64,000 nucleotides of DNA from Agromyces salentinus (GTDB lineage: Bacteria; Actinomycetota; Actinomycetes; Actinomycetales; Microbacteriaceae), in contig NZ_WBIR01000005.1 of the NCBI RefSeq assembly GCF_009749395.1, positions 62,001 through 126,000 of the forward strand, written 5' to 3'. Below, piece after piece: positions 16,532-25,552 of the stretch. The translations under genes and the position numbers were made by a program. The stretch's first letter is position 1; each line of letters starts with the position of its first letter. The notes under the pieces are model-generated. The model saw only the letters and a program-made list of their open reading frames with translations. It was not told where the DNA came from and did no database searches.

Positions 16532-19078
16532 ATGCGACGGGGGCGACTGCGTGTTCTCCTCGGCGCCGCCCCCGGTGTGGGCAAGACCTACGCCATGCTC
16601 GAGGAGGGGCGGCGGCTCGCGGGCGACGGCCGTGACGTGGTGATCGCCTACGTCGAGACGCACGGTCGCAAGGCGACCGCGGCGATGACGCTCGGCCTCG
16701 AGCCCGTGCCGCGACGCACGTGGGAGCACCGCGGCATGCCCCTCGACGAGATGGACCTCGAGGCCGTGCTCCGGCGGGCCCCGGAGGTCGCCCTCGTCGA
16801 CGAGCTCGCGCACACCAACGCGCCCGGCTCGCGGCATCCGAAGCGCTGGCAGGACGTCGAGGCACTCCTGGCCGCCGGCATCGACGTGATCTCGACCGTC
16901 AACGCCCAGCACATCGAGTCCCTCGGCGACGTGGTGCAGCGCATCACGGGGGTGCCGCAGCGCGAGACCATCCCCGACGCCGTCCTGCGCGCCGCCGACC
17001 AGATCGAGGTCGTCGACCTCGCCCCGCAGGCGCTGCGGGACCGCCTGGCGAGCGGCCTCGTCTACCCCGCCGAGCGCATCGACGCCGCCCTCTCGAACTA
17101 CTTCCGCCTCGGCAACCTCACGGCCCTCCGCGAGCTCGCCCTGCTCTGGCTGGCCGACGAGGTCGACCAGGCGCTCAGGGCGTACCGCGCCGAACACGGC
17201 ATCGACCGCACGTGGGAGGCGCGCGAGCGCGTGGTCGTCGCCCTCACCGGCGGCCCAGAGGGCGAGACGCTCCTGCGCCGCGGCGCGCGCATCGCCTCGA
17301 GGTCCTCGGGCGGCGAGCTCATCGCCGTGCACGTCACGAGTCCCGACGGCATGCGGACGAGGCATCCGGAGGCCCTCGACGCGCAGCGCGTGCTCGTCGA
17401 GCAGCTGGGCGGCAGCTTCCACCAGGTGGTCGGCGAGGACGTGCCCAAGGCGCTCGTCGAGTTCGCCAGGGCGTCGGATGCCACGCAGCTGGTCATCGGC
17501 GTGAGCCGCCGGTCCCGGCTGAGCGCGGCATTCTCGGCGCCGGGGATCGGCGCGACCGTGATCCGGGAGTCGGGCGACATCGACGTGCACATCGTGACGC
17601 ACGCGGCGGCCGGATCGCGCTTCTCCCTGCCGAAGCCCGGCGGTTCGCTCGGGACCAGGCGGCTCATCGCGGGCACCGCGATCGCCGTCATCGTCGGGCC
17701 GTTGCTCAGCTGGCTGCTCGTCAGCGTGCACACCGAGTCCTCGATCACGAGCGACGTGCTCGCGTACCAGCTGCTCGTCATCGTCGTCGCCCTCGTGGGC
17801 GGCATCTGGCCGGCACTGTTCGCGGCCGTGCTGTCCGGGCTCACCCTGAACTTCCTCTTCGTCGCACCGGTGCACACGCTGACCATCGCCGACCCCCGCC
17901 AGTTCCTCGCGCTCGCGTTCTACGTCGCGAACGCGCTGCTCGTCAGCTACGTCGTCGACCAGGCGGCCCGCCGCACGCGGGAGGCCAGGAGGGCCGCCGC
18001 GGAGTCGCAGCTGCTGGCCGGCATGGCGGGCAGCGTGCTTCGCGGGGAGGACGCCCTGCAGGCGATGGTGACCCGTACCCGCGAGGCGTTCGGCCTGGCC
18101 GGGGTCCGCCTCGTCATCGACGGCACGACGCGCGTCGCCGACGGCGAGCCGACGGCGGACGAACGCATGACGACCCTCACCCTCGCCCAGGGCGCCGTGC
18201 TCGAGCTGCACGGGCGCGACCTCGAGGCATCCGAGCGGCGACTGCTCCAGGTCATCGCGACCCGCATCGACCAGGCCATCGAGCACGGGGCGCTCGCCTC
18301 GGCGGCCTCGGCGGCGGGTGCGCTGGCCGAGACCGACCGGGTGCGGTCGGCGCTGCTGGCCGCGGTCGGACACGACCTGCGGCGACCGCTCACGTCGGCG
18401 TCGGCCGCGGTGAGCGCGCTGCGGACCCCCGACCTCCCGTTGGAGCCCTCGGAACGCGAGGAACTGCTGACCACGGCGGCCGAGAGCCTCGACTCCCTCG
18501 CCGCGCTCGTGACCGACCTGCTCGACGTGAGCCGCGTGCAGGCCGGGGCGCTCGGCGTCTCGCTCGCGCCGACGCATCTCGCGGACGTGGTCTTCGCCGC
18601 CCTCGACGAGCTCGGACTCGGTCCGGCCGAGGTCGAGCTGGACCTCGCCGACGACCTCGAACCGGTGCTCGCCGACGGGGTGCTCCTCCAGCGCGTCGTC
18701 GTGAACCTGCTCGCGAACGCGGTCCGCCACGGTCCGGCCGGCGAGCGTGTCCGCATCGCGGCCAGCACCTTTCGGAACGAGACCGAGCTCCGCGTCGTCG
18801 ACCGGGGACCCGGGGTCCCGGCCGAGCGGCGCGACGAGGTCTTCACGCCCTTCCAGCGACTCGGCGACACCGACAACGACACCGGCCTCGGCCTCGGGCT
18901 GGCCCTCACGAAGGGGTTCGTCGAGGGCATGGGCGGCAGCATCCGGCTCGATGACACCCCGGGCGGCGGCCTCACGATGGTGGTCTCCCTCCCGATCGCC
19001 GTGCCCCTCGCCCCGCCGCTCGACGCACCCCTCGCTGCTCCCCTCACCGCCGACGAGACGCCGAAGGAGACGACGTGA
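16532..19078 (+). CDS. kdpD: KdpD, sensor histidine kinase for potassium limitation
   Basis: 848 residues. Domains: KdpD N-terminal domain with Walker A GAAPGVGKT (residues 11-19), a Usp-like domain at about 225-350, four membrane spans at about 370-480, a GAF-like linker, then HisKA with H614 (AVGHDLRRPL) and HATPase with NLLANAVRHGP and GLGLGLAL. It autophosphorylates at the histidine and passes phosphate to KdpE. The stop overlaps the kdpE start by 4 bp (GTGA). All six kdp genes are on one strand in one run. Confidence 0.96.
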   Translation: MRRGRLRVLLGAAPGVGKTYAMLEEGRRLAGDGRDVVIAYVETHGRKATAAMTLGLEPVPRRTWEHRGMPLDEMDLEAVLRRAPEVALVDELAHTNAPGSRHPKRWQDVEALLAAGIDVISTVNAQHIESLGDVVQRITGVPQRETIPDAVLRAADQIEVVDLAPQALRDRLASGLVYPAERIDAALSNYFRLGNLTALRELALLWLADEVDQALRAYRAEHGIDRTWEARERVVVALTGGPEGETLLRRGARIASRSSGGELIAVHVTSPDGMRTRHPEALDAQRVLVEQLGGSFHQVVGEDVPKALVEFARASDATQLVIGVSRRSRLSAAFSAPGIGATVIRESGDIDVHIVTHAAAGSRFSLPKPGGSLGTRRLIAGTAIAVIVGPLLSWLLVSVHTESSITSDVLAYQLLVIVVALVGGIWPALFAAVLSGLTLNFLFVAPVHTLTIADPRQFLALAFYVANALLVSYVVDQAARRTREARRAAAESQLLAGMAGSVLRGEDALQAMVTRTREAFGLAGVRLVIDGTTRVADGEPTADERMTTLTLAQGAVLELHGRDLEASERRLLQVIATRIDQAIEHGALASAASAAGALAETDRVRSALLAAVGHDLRRPLTSASAAVSALRTPDLPLEPSEREELLTTAAESLDSLAALVTDLLDVSRVQAGALGVSLAPTHLADVVFAALDELGLGPAEVELDLADDLEPVLADGVLLQRVVVNLLANAVRHGPAGERVRIAASTFRNETELRVVDRGPGVPAERRDEVFTPFQRLGDTDNDTGLGLGLALTKGFVEGMGGSIRLDDTPGGGLTMVVSLPIAVPLAPPLDAPLAAPLTADETPKETT

Positions 19079-19788
19079 GGATCCTCCTCGCCGACGACGA
19101 CGACCAGCTCCAGCGGGCCCTGCGCATCACGCTCGCCGCCCGCGGGTACGAGATCGTCGCGGCCCACGACGGCGCCGAGGCCATCTACCTCGCGGCGAAC
19201 GCGCACCCCGACCTCATCCTGCTCGACCTCGGCATGCCGAAGGTCGACGGCCTCGACGTGATCCGGGCCGTGCGCGGCTGGTCCAGGGTGCCGATCATCG
19301 TGCTCTCCGGCCGCGCCGACTCCGCCGAGAAGGTCGACGCGCTCGACGCCGGTGCCGACGACTACGTCACGAAGCCGTTCGCGATGGACGAGCTCCTGGC
19401 CCGCATCAGGGCCAGGGCCCGCGCGGTCGCGGACGAGACGACGGAAGCCGCGACGGTGGCGATCGGCGACCTCACCGTGGATCTCGCGGCCAAGACGATC
19501 CGCGGCGGAGCCGCCGGGGCGGCCGGTGCAGGCGGGGCACGCGGAGCCGGGGCATCCGTCCGCCTCACGCCGACCGAGTGGCGCCTGCTCGAGCTGTTCC
19601 TCAAGAACCCGGGGCGGCTGCTCACGCGCCAGATGCTGCTCGGCGAGGTGTGGGGCCCGTTCCACGCGAACGACGCCGGCTACCTGCGCCTCTACGTCGC
19701 GCAGCTGAGGCGCAAGCTCGAACCCGTGCCCGCGGCGCCCCGGCACTTCATCACCGAGGCGGGCATGGGCTACCGCTTCGAGCCCTGA
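19075..19788 (+). CDS. kdpE: KdpE, response regulator of the kdp operon
   Basis: 237 residues. Receiver domain with D51 in LLDLGMPKVDG, an acidic DDDD patch at the N-terminus and the conserved KPF lysine. The C-terminal OmpR-type winged helix starts near LTPTEWRLLELF. Between the domains lies an unusual Gly/Ala linker at about residues 144-161 (GGAAGAAGAGGARGAGAS), longer and simpler than in most KdpE proteins. GTG start is coupled to kdpD. It should bind upstream of the kdp genes. Confidence 0.95.
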   Translation: MRILLADDDDQLQRALRITLAARGYEIVAAHDGAEAIYLAANAHPDLILLDLGMPKVDGLDVIRAVRGWSRVPIIVLSGRADSAEKVDALDAGADDYVTKPFAMDELLARIRARARAVADETTEAATVAIGDLTVDLAAKTIRGGAAGAAGAGGARGAGASVRLTPTEWRLLELFLKNPGRLLTRQMLLGEVWGPFHANDAGYLRLYVAQLRRKLEPVPAAPRHFITEAGMGYRFEP

Positions 19789-19866
19789 TCCGGCGGGTGA
19801 TCCGGCGCACCACCCGGCGCACGACCCGGGGCTGCCCGCCGTCCTCGCCCGTTCGGGCGGTCGCGC

Positions 19867-21168
19867 TCAGCGGCCGGAGGCCCGGGCGAGGCAGAACCGT
19901 CGCAGGGGTTCGGTCGTCACGAGGGTCGACAGCAGCGCGTACTCGGCGGCCGCCTCGTCGCGGCGGTCCGTGCGCCAGTCGAGGTCGGCGAGCGCGAGCC
20001 GCGCATCGAGCGCCGCGTAGGGCGCGGAACCGTCGGCGAGCGCGCGGAGTTCACGGCGGATGGCGCGGAGGGCGGCAGTGCGTTCGCCGGACTCGGGTGC
20101 GAGCAGGCTCCGATGCAACTCGGCGGCGAGCCGAGCGGCGGTGACCGACGGGGAACCCCAGACGCGCTCGAGCGCCGCGTAGAACGCGACGATCCGGTCC
20201 CAGTCGGTGGCCGCGAAGCTCGGCGCCGCGGTGTGCAGTCCCGCGATCGCGGCCTCGAGGACGAAGCGCCCGTCGCCCCGGTCGGCCGCTGCGGCGGCAT
20301 CGTCGAGCCCGGCCTCGATGAGCCGGGCGTCCCAACGGCCTCGGTCGACCTGATCGAGCGGGACCGCCGCCCCGTCCGCGTCCAGTCGGCCCGGCCGGCG
20401 CGCCAGCCCGAGCCGCACGACCGCCCTGAGGCCACGCACCTCGGCGTCGTCGGGGAACTCGGCGACGAGCGCGTCGGCGATCGAGAGCGCCTGTCTTCCG
20501 AGGTCGTCCAGCGGGCTCTGCGGGTCGAGCACGTCGCGATGCGCGACGGTGAACATGCCGGCCACGCTCGCGAGCACGACGGGCAGGCGCACCCGGCGCT
20601 CGGGCGCCTCCGGCACGTGGAACCGTCCGCGCGCCTCCGCGAGCGCACGCTTCGCCCGGGTGAGACGCGCCGCGGCCGCCGACGACTGGATGCCCAGGTG
20701 CGCGGCGATGCGAGGCACGTCGAGCCCGCACACGACGCGGAGCGAGAGCACGAGTCGCGCCTGCTCCGTGAGGGCCGGGTCGCAGGTCACGAACAGCAGC
20801 GCGACCCGGTCGTCGAGGGCTTCGCCGACCGACGACCCCCCAGCGGATGCCTCGGACGCCTCGGATGCGGCATCCGGATCCGCGACGCCCTGCCGCAGGT
20901 CGCTCGCGAGGTGCTGGACGTGCCGGAGTTCGACCGCGGCTCGGCGCCGGTCGTCGATCCACGCGCGCTTGCCGACGGCCGTGCACCAGGCGGCCAGCGA
21001 GCCGAGGGGCGGTCCGTGACCGCCGGCCTGGGCGACGGCTCGCGCGATGGCCTCCGCCGCGTACTCCTGCGCGTCGTCGAGGCTGCCCGTGAAGGCAGCC
21101 AGGGCGCGCACGATCCGCGGCCAGGCCTCGACGAAGTCCTCGCCCAGGTCGGCGATCGCATCGCTCAC
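19867..21168 (-). CDS. ECF sigma factor of the YCII/DGPF-linked type (ECF42-like)
   Basis: 433 residues, much longer than a normal ECF sigma. The N-terminal part carries sigma region 2 (FTGSLDDAQEYAAEAIARA) and region 4 (LDVPRIAAHLGIQSSAAAARL). The remaining 230 residues are helical repeats (TPR/DUF6596 style). I chose the GTG at 21168 because it overlaps the stop of the YCII-domain gene by 4 bp. The pairing of a long ECF sigma with a DGPF/YCII protein is the hallmark of ECF42 (established knowledge). No anti-sigma factor is visible; the C-terminal extension is thought to take that role. Confidence 0.88.
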   Translation of the reverse strand: MSDAIADLGEDFVEAWPRIVRALAAFTGSLDDAQEYAAEAIARAVAQAGGHGPPLGSLAAWCTAVGKRAWIDDRRRAAVELRHVQHLASDLRQGVADPDAASEASEASAGGSSVGEALDDRVALLFVTCDPALTEQARLVLSLRVVCGLDVPRIAAHLGIQSSAAAARLTRAKRALAEARGRFHVPEAPERRVRLPVVLASVAGMFTVAHRDVLDPQSPLDDLGRQALSIADALVAEFPDDAEVRGLRAVVRLGLARRPGRLDADGAAVPLDQVDRGRWDARLIEAGLDDAAAAADRGDGRFVLEAAIAGLHTAAPSFAATDWDRIVAFYAALERVWGSPSVTAARLAAELHRSLLAPESGERTAALRAIRRELRALADGSAPYAALDARLALADLDWRTDRRDEAAAEYALLSTLVTTEPLRRFCLARASGR

Positions 21169-21554
21169 GAGATCGGGAACACCTTGCGCCACTCGATGTG
21201 GCCGCCGGTGGGCACGAGCGCCGCGATGCGCCTGGCGAGGTCCTCGTCGTCGGTCTCGACGACGTAGTAGCCCGAGACGACCTCGCTCGTGTCGGGGTAG
21301 GGCCCGTCGGAGTAGACGGCGTCGGCTTCGGCGCGGTCACCGGCACCCGGGGTCACCCGGCCGCCGTGGCGGGCGTTCTGCAGCGCGGCGGCGCCGACGA
21401 TGCGGGCGCCCAGCCGGGCCACCGCCTCCTGGAACGCCGTGTGCTCGGGGAAGTTGGCGCCCGGGTCGCCGCCGGGGACGCCTCCGCCGCCGCCGAGGTA
21501 CGCGTCGGAGTCCCAGTCGGGCTCGTGGATGAGGTAGACGTACGTGTCCGTCAT
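21165..21554 (-). CDS. YCII/DGPF-domain protein
   Basis: 129 residues. The C-terminal part has SDGPYPDTSEVVSGYYVVE, which contains the DGP(F/Y) motif of this family, and HIEWRKVF at the end. A Gly/Asp-rich loop near residue 20 (LGGGGGVPGGDPG) is unusual. The ATG follows aaggag by 7 bases. The gene is upstream of, and coupled to, the ECF sigma gene, so it is probably part of its signal path. The molecular activity of DGPF proteins is not known. Confidence 0.87.
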   Translation of the reverse strand: MTDTYVYLIHEPDWDSDAYLGGGGGVPGGDPGANFPEHTAFQEAVARLGARIVGAAALQNARHGGRVTPGAGDRAEADAVYSDGPYPDTSEVVSGYYVVETDDEDLARRIAALVPTGGHIEWRKVFPIS

Positions 21555-21652
21555 GGTGTCTCTCCTTGGGTCATGGCCTGCTCGGGCCGTGACGAGGTCC
21601 GTCACACCATGGTGACGAGAACACCCTCCGAAAATCGACATCCGCCCTGAAA

Positions 21653-22984
21653 TCAGCGCGCGGCGCGCAGGCTCGCCGTGAGCCGATCGAGCTCCGCGAC
21701 CCGCGAGGCGCGGTCGCGCGGCACCCCCGGCACGCCCGGACGCCGCTGCTCGGGACGCGGCCCGTCGATCGGGCGGTAGGCGACGCCCTGCCCGTCGAGC
21801 CAGGCGAGGTAGGCGGGCAGGCGCTCCTGGAACGACGCCCAGTCGAGCGGACCGCCGTTCCACGCCACCTCGGCGAACGCGCCCAGGCGCGGGAACACCG
21901 CGTAGTCGAGCCGATCGCGCGTGTCGAGGTGCTCGGTCCAGACGTTCGCCTGCACGCCGATGACCCGACCGCGCAGCTCGGGCGAGGCCGACGCGTCGAG
22001 CGGCTCGAACGACGCCGCATCCTCGAGGGACAGCACCGTGCCGACCGGGATCGGCTCGTCGGCGCCGTCCGACTGGCGGTAGTCGAAGTAGGTCCAGAGG
22101 TCGGGGCAGAGCACCACGTCGTGACCGAGCCGCGCGCCGAGCTCGGCCCCGACGGGGCCGCGCCACGAGGCCACCACGGCGTCCGCGGGCAGGGTCGGCG
22201 CCGCGGCATCCGAGCCCTCCAGCATCTCGTCCCACCCGATGACCCGGCGCCCGAGCGTCGCGAGGTGGCCCGCGACCCGGCCGAGGAACCACGCCTGGAG
22301 CTCTTCCTCCGACCCGAGGTCGCGCTCGGCCATGAGCTCCTGCGTGCGCGGGTCCGCGGCCCAGCGGTCCTTGCGCACCTCGTCGCCGCCGAAGCCGACG
22401 ACGTCGGAGTCGAACACCTCGCAGAGCTCATCGAACACGGTGCACACGAATTCGACGGTGGCCTCCTCGACGTTCAGCACCTCGTCCGAGATGCCGAAGC
22501 GCGTCCACGGCTCGACGTTGCGCGCACGAACGCCCTCGACGTCGCCGACGCCGAACTCCGGGTACGCCGCGAGGATGGCACGCGCATGGCCCGGCACGTC
22601 GAGCTCGGGGACCACGCGGATGCCGCGCGCCGACGCGTACCCGACGAGCTCGCGCAGCTCGGCCTGCGAGTACGAGCCCTCGTGCGGCACGCCGTCGAGC
22701 GTGGATGTCGGACCATGCCCGAGCTGCGACTCCGATCGGCGCCCGCCGATCTCGGCGAGCCGCGGATACGCCAGCACCTCGAAGCGCCAGCCCTGGTCGT
22801 CGGCCAGGTGCAGCTGCAGCACGTTGAGGCCGTGCGCGGCGAGCAGGTCGACGAAGCGCAGCAGGTCGGGCAACGGGCGGAAGCGCCGGGCGACGTCGAG
22901 CATGACCCCGCGCCAGGCGAACCGCGGCTCGCCGTCGAGGTCGAGCGGGGCGGGCGCGACGCCGTCGCCGGGCCCGCTGCTCAT
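21653..22984 (-). CDS. GH20 family beta-N-acetylhexosaminidase-like protein
   Basis: 443 residues forming a (beta/alpha)8 barrel. Marks include GVMLDVARRF, LNVLQLHLADDQGWR, VPELDVPGHA, and the catalytic pair D201-E202 in VGFGGDEV. The usual N-terminal GH20b domain is missing and there is no signal peptide, so the enzyme would be intracellular. The position before GGDE is Phe where most GH20 enzymes have His followed by Ile or Leu. It should remove terminal GlcNAc or GalNAc, as in cell-wall or chitin recycling. Its ATG overlaps the proC stop by 4 bp. Confidence 0.87.
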   Translation of the reverse strand: MSSGPGDGVAPAPLDLDGEPRFAWRGVMLDVARRFRPLPDLLRFVDLLAAHGLNVLQLHLADDQGWRFEVLAYPRLAEIGGRRSESQLGHGPTSTLDGVPHEGSYSQAELRELVGYASARGIRVVPELDVPGHARAILAAYPEFGVGDVEGVRARNVEPWTRFGISDEVLNVEEATVEFVCTVFDELCEVFDSDVVGFGGDEVRKDRWAADPRTQELMAERDLGSEEELQAWFLGRVAGHLATLGRRVIGWDEMLEGSDAAAPTLPADAVVASWRGPVGAELGARLGHDVVLCPDLWTYFDYRQSDGADEPIPVGTVLSLEDAASFEPLDASASPELRGRVIGVQANVWTEHLDTRDRLDYAVFPRLGAFAEVAWNGGPLDWASFQERLPAYLAWLDGQGVAYRPIDGPRPEQRRPGVPGVPRDRASRVAELDRLTASLRAAR

Positions 22985-23832
22985 GCGCCTGCCGCGAGCT
23001 CGCGGGCGCGGGCGAGCGCGGCGTCGGTCGCCTCGACGAACATCCGCTCGAGCCCCGCGCCCTCGAGCACCGCGACGGCGCGCTCGGTCGTGCCCTTGGG
23101 GCTCGTCACCCGGCGGCGCAGCTCGGTCGGGTCCACGTCGGATGCCGCGAGCAGCTCGCTCGCGCCGCGGAAGGTGCCCTGCACCATGAGCGCCGCCTGC
23201 TCGGGCGTGAAGCCCTTCGCGACCGCGGCCGCGGTGAGCTGCTCGATCAGGTAGAAGACGTACGCCGGGCCGGAGCCCGAGATCGTCGAGAGCGCGTCGA
23301 TCTGCTCCTCGGGCACGACGAGCACATCGCCGACCGTCTCGAAGAGCGCGACGGCGAGCGCGAGGTCGGCCTCGCTCGACCGGGTGCCCGCCGACACGCC
23401 CGTGACCGCCCGGCCGACGAGCGCCGGCGTGTTCGGCATCGATCGGATGACGGCCACCGACGAGGGCAGCAGCGACTCGAACGTGGCGACCGTGACGCCC
23501 GCCGCGACCGAGACCACGACCGCGCCGGGCTCGAGCGCGTCGGCGATCTCGCGCAGCAGGTCGGGCACCATCGCTGGCTTCACGGCGACCACGACGACCT
23601 TCGCCCCGGCGACGGCGGTGCGGTTGGCCGCGGCATCCGTCTCGGTCGCGTAGGCGGTGACGCCGTCGAACGCAGAGAGCTGCGCCGCGTTGGCCGCCGA
23701 CCGGTTCGTGGCGCGGATGCCGCCGTCGACCGTCACGCCCGGCTGGAGCAGCCCGGTGAGCACGGCTCGGGCCATCGAACCCGCCCCGAGGAAGGCGATC
23801 GCGGGCAGGGTCACGGGCTCGTCGGCGCTCAT
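22981..23832 (-). CDS. proC: Pyrroline-5-carboxylate reductase
   Basis: 283 residues. The N-terminal Rossmann loop is IAFLGAGSMARAVLTGLL, and the C-terminal dimer domain holds the signature SGSGPAYVFYLIEQL and the GATE-like stretch. It reduces pyrroline-5-carboxylate to proline with NAD(P)H in the cytoplasm. The start is 6 bases after a TAGGAT hexamer shared as a palindrome with the divergent CDF gene. It is followed with overlap by the GH20 gene, an unusual operon partner. Confidence 0.95.
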   Translation of the reverse strand: MSADEPVTLPAIAFLGAGSMARAVLTGLLQPGVTVDGGIRATNRSAANAAQLSAFDGVTAYATETDAAANRTAVAGAKVVVVAVKPAMVPDLLREIADALEPGAVVVSVAAGVTVATFESLLPSSVAVIRSMPNTPALVGRAVTGVSAGTRSSEADLALAVALFETVGDVLVVPEEQIDALSTISGSGPAYVFYLIEQLTAAAVAKGFTPEQAALMVQGTFRGASELLAASDVDPTELRRRVTSPKGTTERAVAVLEGAGLERMFVEATDAALARARELAAGA

Positions 23833-23838
23833 CCGTCC

Positions 23839-23848
23839 ATCCTAGGAT
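23839..23848. promoter_or_regulatory. Palindromic -10 serving two divergent leaderless genes
   Basis: ATCCTAGGAT is a perfect 10-bp palindrome in the 23-bp gap between proC and the CDF gene. Read leftward it gives TAGGAT 6 bases before the proC ATG. Read rightward it gives TAGGAT 7 bases before the CDF ATG. Both starts fit leaderless transcripts. Confidence 0.6.
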
Positions 23849-23855
23849 TGACGCC

Positions 23856-24818
23856 ATGAGCGCATCAGGCGGCACCAAGGCCATCATCGCGGCATTCCTC
23901 GCCAACACGGGCATCGCCCTGACGAAGTTCATCGCGTGGTTCTTCTCGGGTTCCGCCTCGATGCTGGCCGAGGGCGTGCACTCCGTCGCCGACGCCGGCA
24001 ACCAGCTGCTGCTCATCCTCGGCGGCCGCCAGGCGAAGAAGGCCGCCGACAAGGAGCACCCGTTCGGCTACGGCCGCGAGCGCTACGTGTACGCGTTCGT
24101 GGTCTCGATCATCCTGTTCTCCGTCGGCGGCATCTTCTCGATCTACGAGGGCGTCGAGAAGCTCACCCACCCCCACGAGCTCGAGAACGCGTGGCTTCCG
24201 CTGCTCGTGCTCGCGATCGCGATCGTGCTCGAGTCGTTCTCGCTGCGCACCGCGGTCAAGGAGTCCAACCACACCCGCGGTCGCCAGAGCTGGGTGCAGT
24301 TCGTCCGCCGCGCGAAGGCCCCCGAGCTGCCCGTCGTGCTGCTGGAAGACGTGGCGGCGCTCATCGGCCTGGTCTTCGCCTTCGTCGCGGTCGGGCTCAC
24401 GGTCATCACCGGCAACCCGACCTTCGACGCGATCGGCACGCTCATGATCGGCACGCTCCTCGTGCTCGTGGCGGTCGTGCTCGGCATCGAGACGAAGTCG
24501 CTCCTCGTCGGCGAGGGCGCCAACGACGACGACGTCGCGGCCATCGAACGCGCCATCACCGACGGCCCCGAGATCGAACGCATCATCCACATGAAGACCC
24601 TGTACCTCGGGCCCGACGAACTCCTCGTGGCCGCCAAGCTCGGCTTCACCGCCGACCAGCCGCTGCTCGAGGTCGCGGCCGCCACCAACGTCATCGAGCA
24701 GCGCATCCGGGCCGCCGTCCCCTCGGCGCGCGTCATCTACATCGAGCCCGACGTCTGGGTCGACCCGAACCTCGCGGCTCCGCCCACCGACGCGATCGTC
24801 ATCAAGGGCCTCGAATGA
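23856..24818 (+). CDS. Cation diffusion facilitator (CDF) family transporter
   Basis: 320 residues with about six membrane spans. The first conserved region is SGSASMLAEGVHSVADAGNQ, containing the metal-site Asp/His pattern, and HPFGYGRERYVYAFV follows. The cytoplasmic C-terminal domain begins near 215. Family members export Zn2+, Fe2+, Co2+ or Mn2+ against protons; the metal is not assigned. It is coupled by ATGA overlap to the amidotransferase gene. Confidence 0.93.
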   Translation: MSASGGTKAIIAAFLANTGIALTKFIAWFFSGSASMLAEGVHSVADAGNQLLLILGGRQAKKAADKEHPFGYGRERYVYAFVVSIILFSVGGIFSIYEGVEKLTHPHELENAWLPLLVLAIAIVLESFSLRTAVKESNHTRGRQSWVQFVRRAKAPELPVVLLEDVAALIGLVFAFVAVGLTVITGNPTFDAIGTLMIGTLLVLVAVVLGIETKSLLVGEGANDDDVAAIERAITDGPEIERIIHMKTLYLGPDELLVAAKLGFTADQPLLEVAAATNVIEQRIRAAVPSARVIYIEPDVWVDPNLAAPPTDAIVIKGLE

Positions 24819-25552
24819 CGGATGCCGCGGCGTTCCGCGTCACCACCGTGCTCGTCCTCCGGCACGACCCGGCGATCGGCCTCGGCAACCTCGGGCCGAC
24901 GCTCGAGTCGCACGGCTACCAGATCGTCACCGTCGACACCCCCGTGACGGATGTCGCGGCGCTCGACCCGCTCGCGCCCGACCTGGTCGTCGTGCTCGGC
25001 GGCGAGGAGGGCGCGTACGAGACGGAGCGCTATCCGTACCTGTCCGACGAGCTCGGGCTGCTGCGAGCCCGCATCGACGCGGAGGCACCCGTCTTCGGTG
25101 TCTGCCTCGGGGCGCAGCTGCTCGCCTCCGCACTCGGTGCCGCGGTGTACCGCGGCGAGCGCAAGGAGGTCGGCTGGCTCGAGGTGACGCCGACGACGGC
25201 CGGCCGCACGTCGCCCCTGCGCCACTTCGCCGGCATCCCGACGGCGCAGTGGCACGGCGACACGTTCGACCTGCCCGACGACGTCGAACGGCTCGCCTCG
25301 AGCGAGCGGTACGCGAACCAGGCCTTCCGGCGGGGCGACTGGCTGCTCGCCGTGCAGTTCCATCCCGAGGTGACCGTCGGCATCCACGAGGGCTGGCTCG
25401 CCGCGTGGGGCGACGAGCTTCCCGAGCACGGCACGACGAGCGACCGGATGCGCGCCGACCGCGCCCGCCTCGGTGCTGCGGCCGAGTCGGCCTCCGCCCT
25501 CCTGCTCGGCGAATACCTCGACGGACTCGAGTCGGGTCGGGCCGCGGCCTAG
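24815..25552 (+). CDS. Class I glutamine amidotransferase-like protein
   Basis: 245 residues. The catalytic triad is C97 (FGVCLGAQ), H183 and E185 (QFHPEV). It resembles stand-alone GuaA-type amidotransferase domains (GATase1, related to GMP synthase glutamine domains and gamma-Glu hydrolases). The acceptor is unknown. It overlaps the CDF gene stop by 4 bp. Its TAG stop directly abuts the tadA stop on the other strand at 25553-25555, leaving no spacer. Confidence 0.9.
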   Translation: MTDAAAFRVTTVLVLRHDPAIGLGNLGPTLESHGYQIVTVDTPVTDVAALDPLAPDLVVVLGGEEGAYETERYPYLSDELGLLRARIDAEAPVFGVCLGAQLLASALGAAVYRGERKEVGWLEVTPTTAGRTSPLRHFAGIPTAQWHGDTFDLPDDVERLASSERYANQAFRRGDWLLAVQFHPEVTVGIHEGWLAAWGDELPEHGTTSDRMRADRARLGAAAESASALLLGEYLDGLESGRAAA

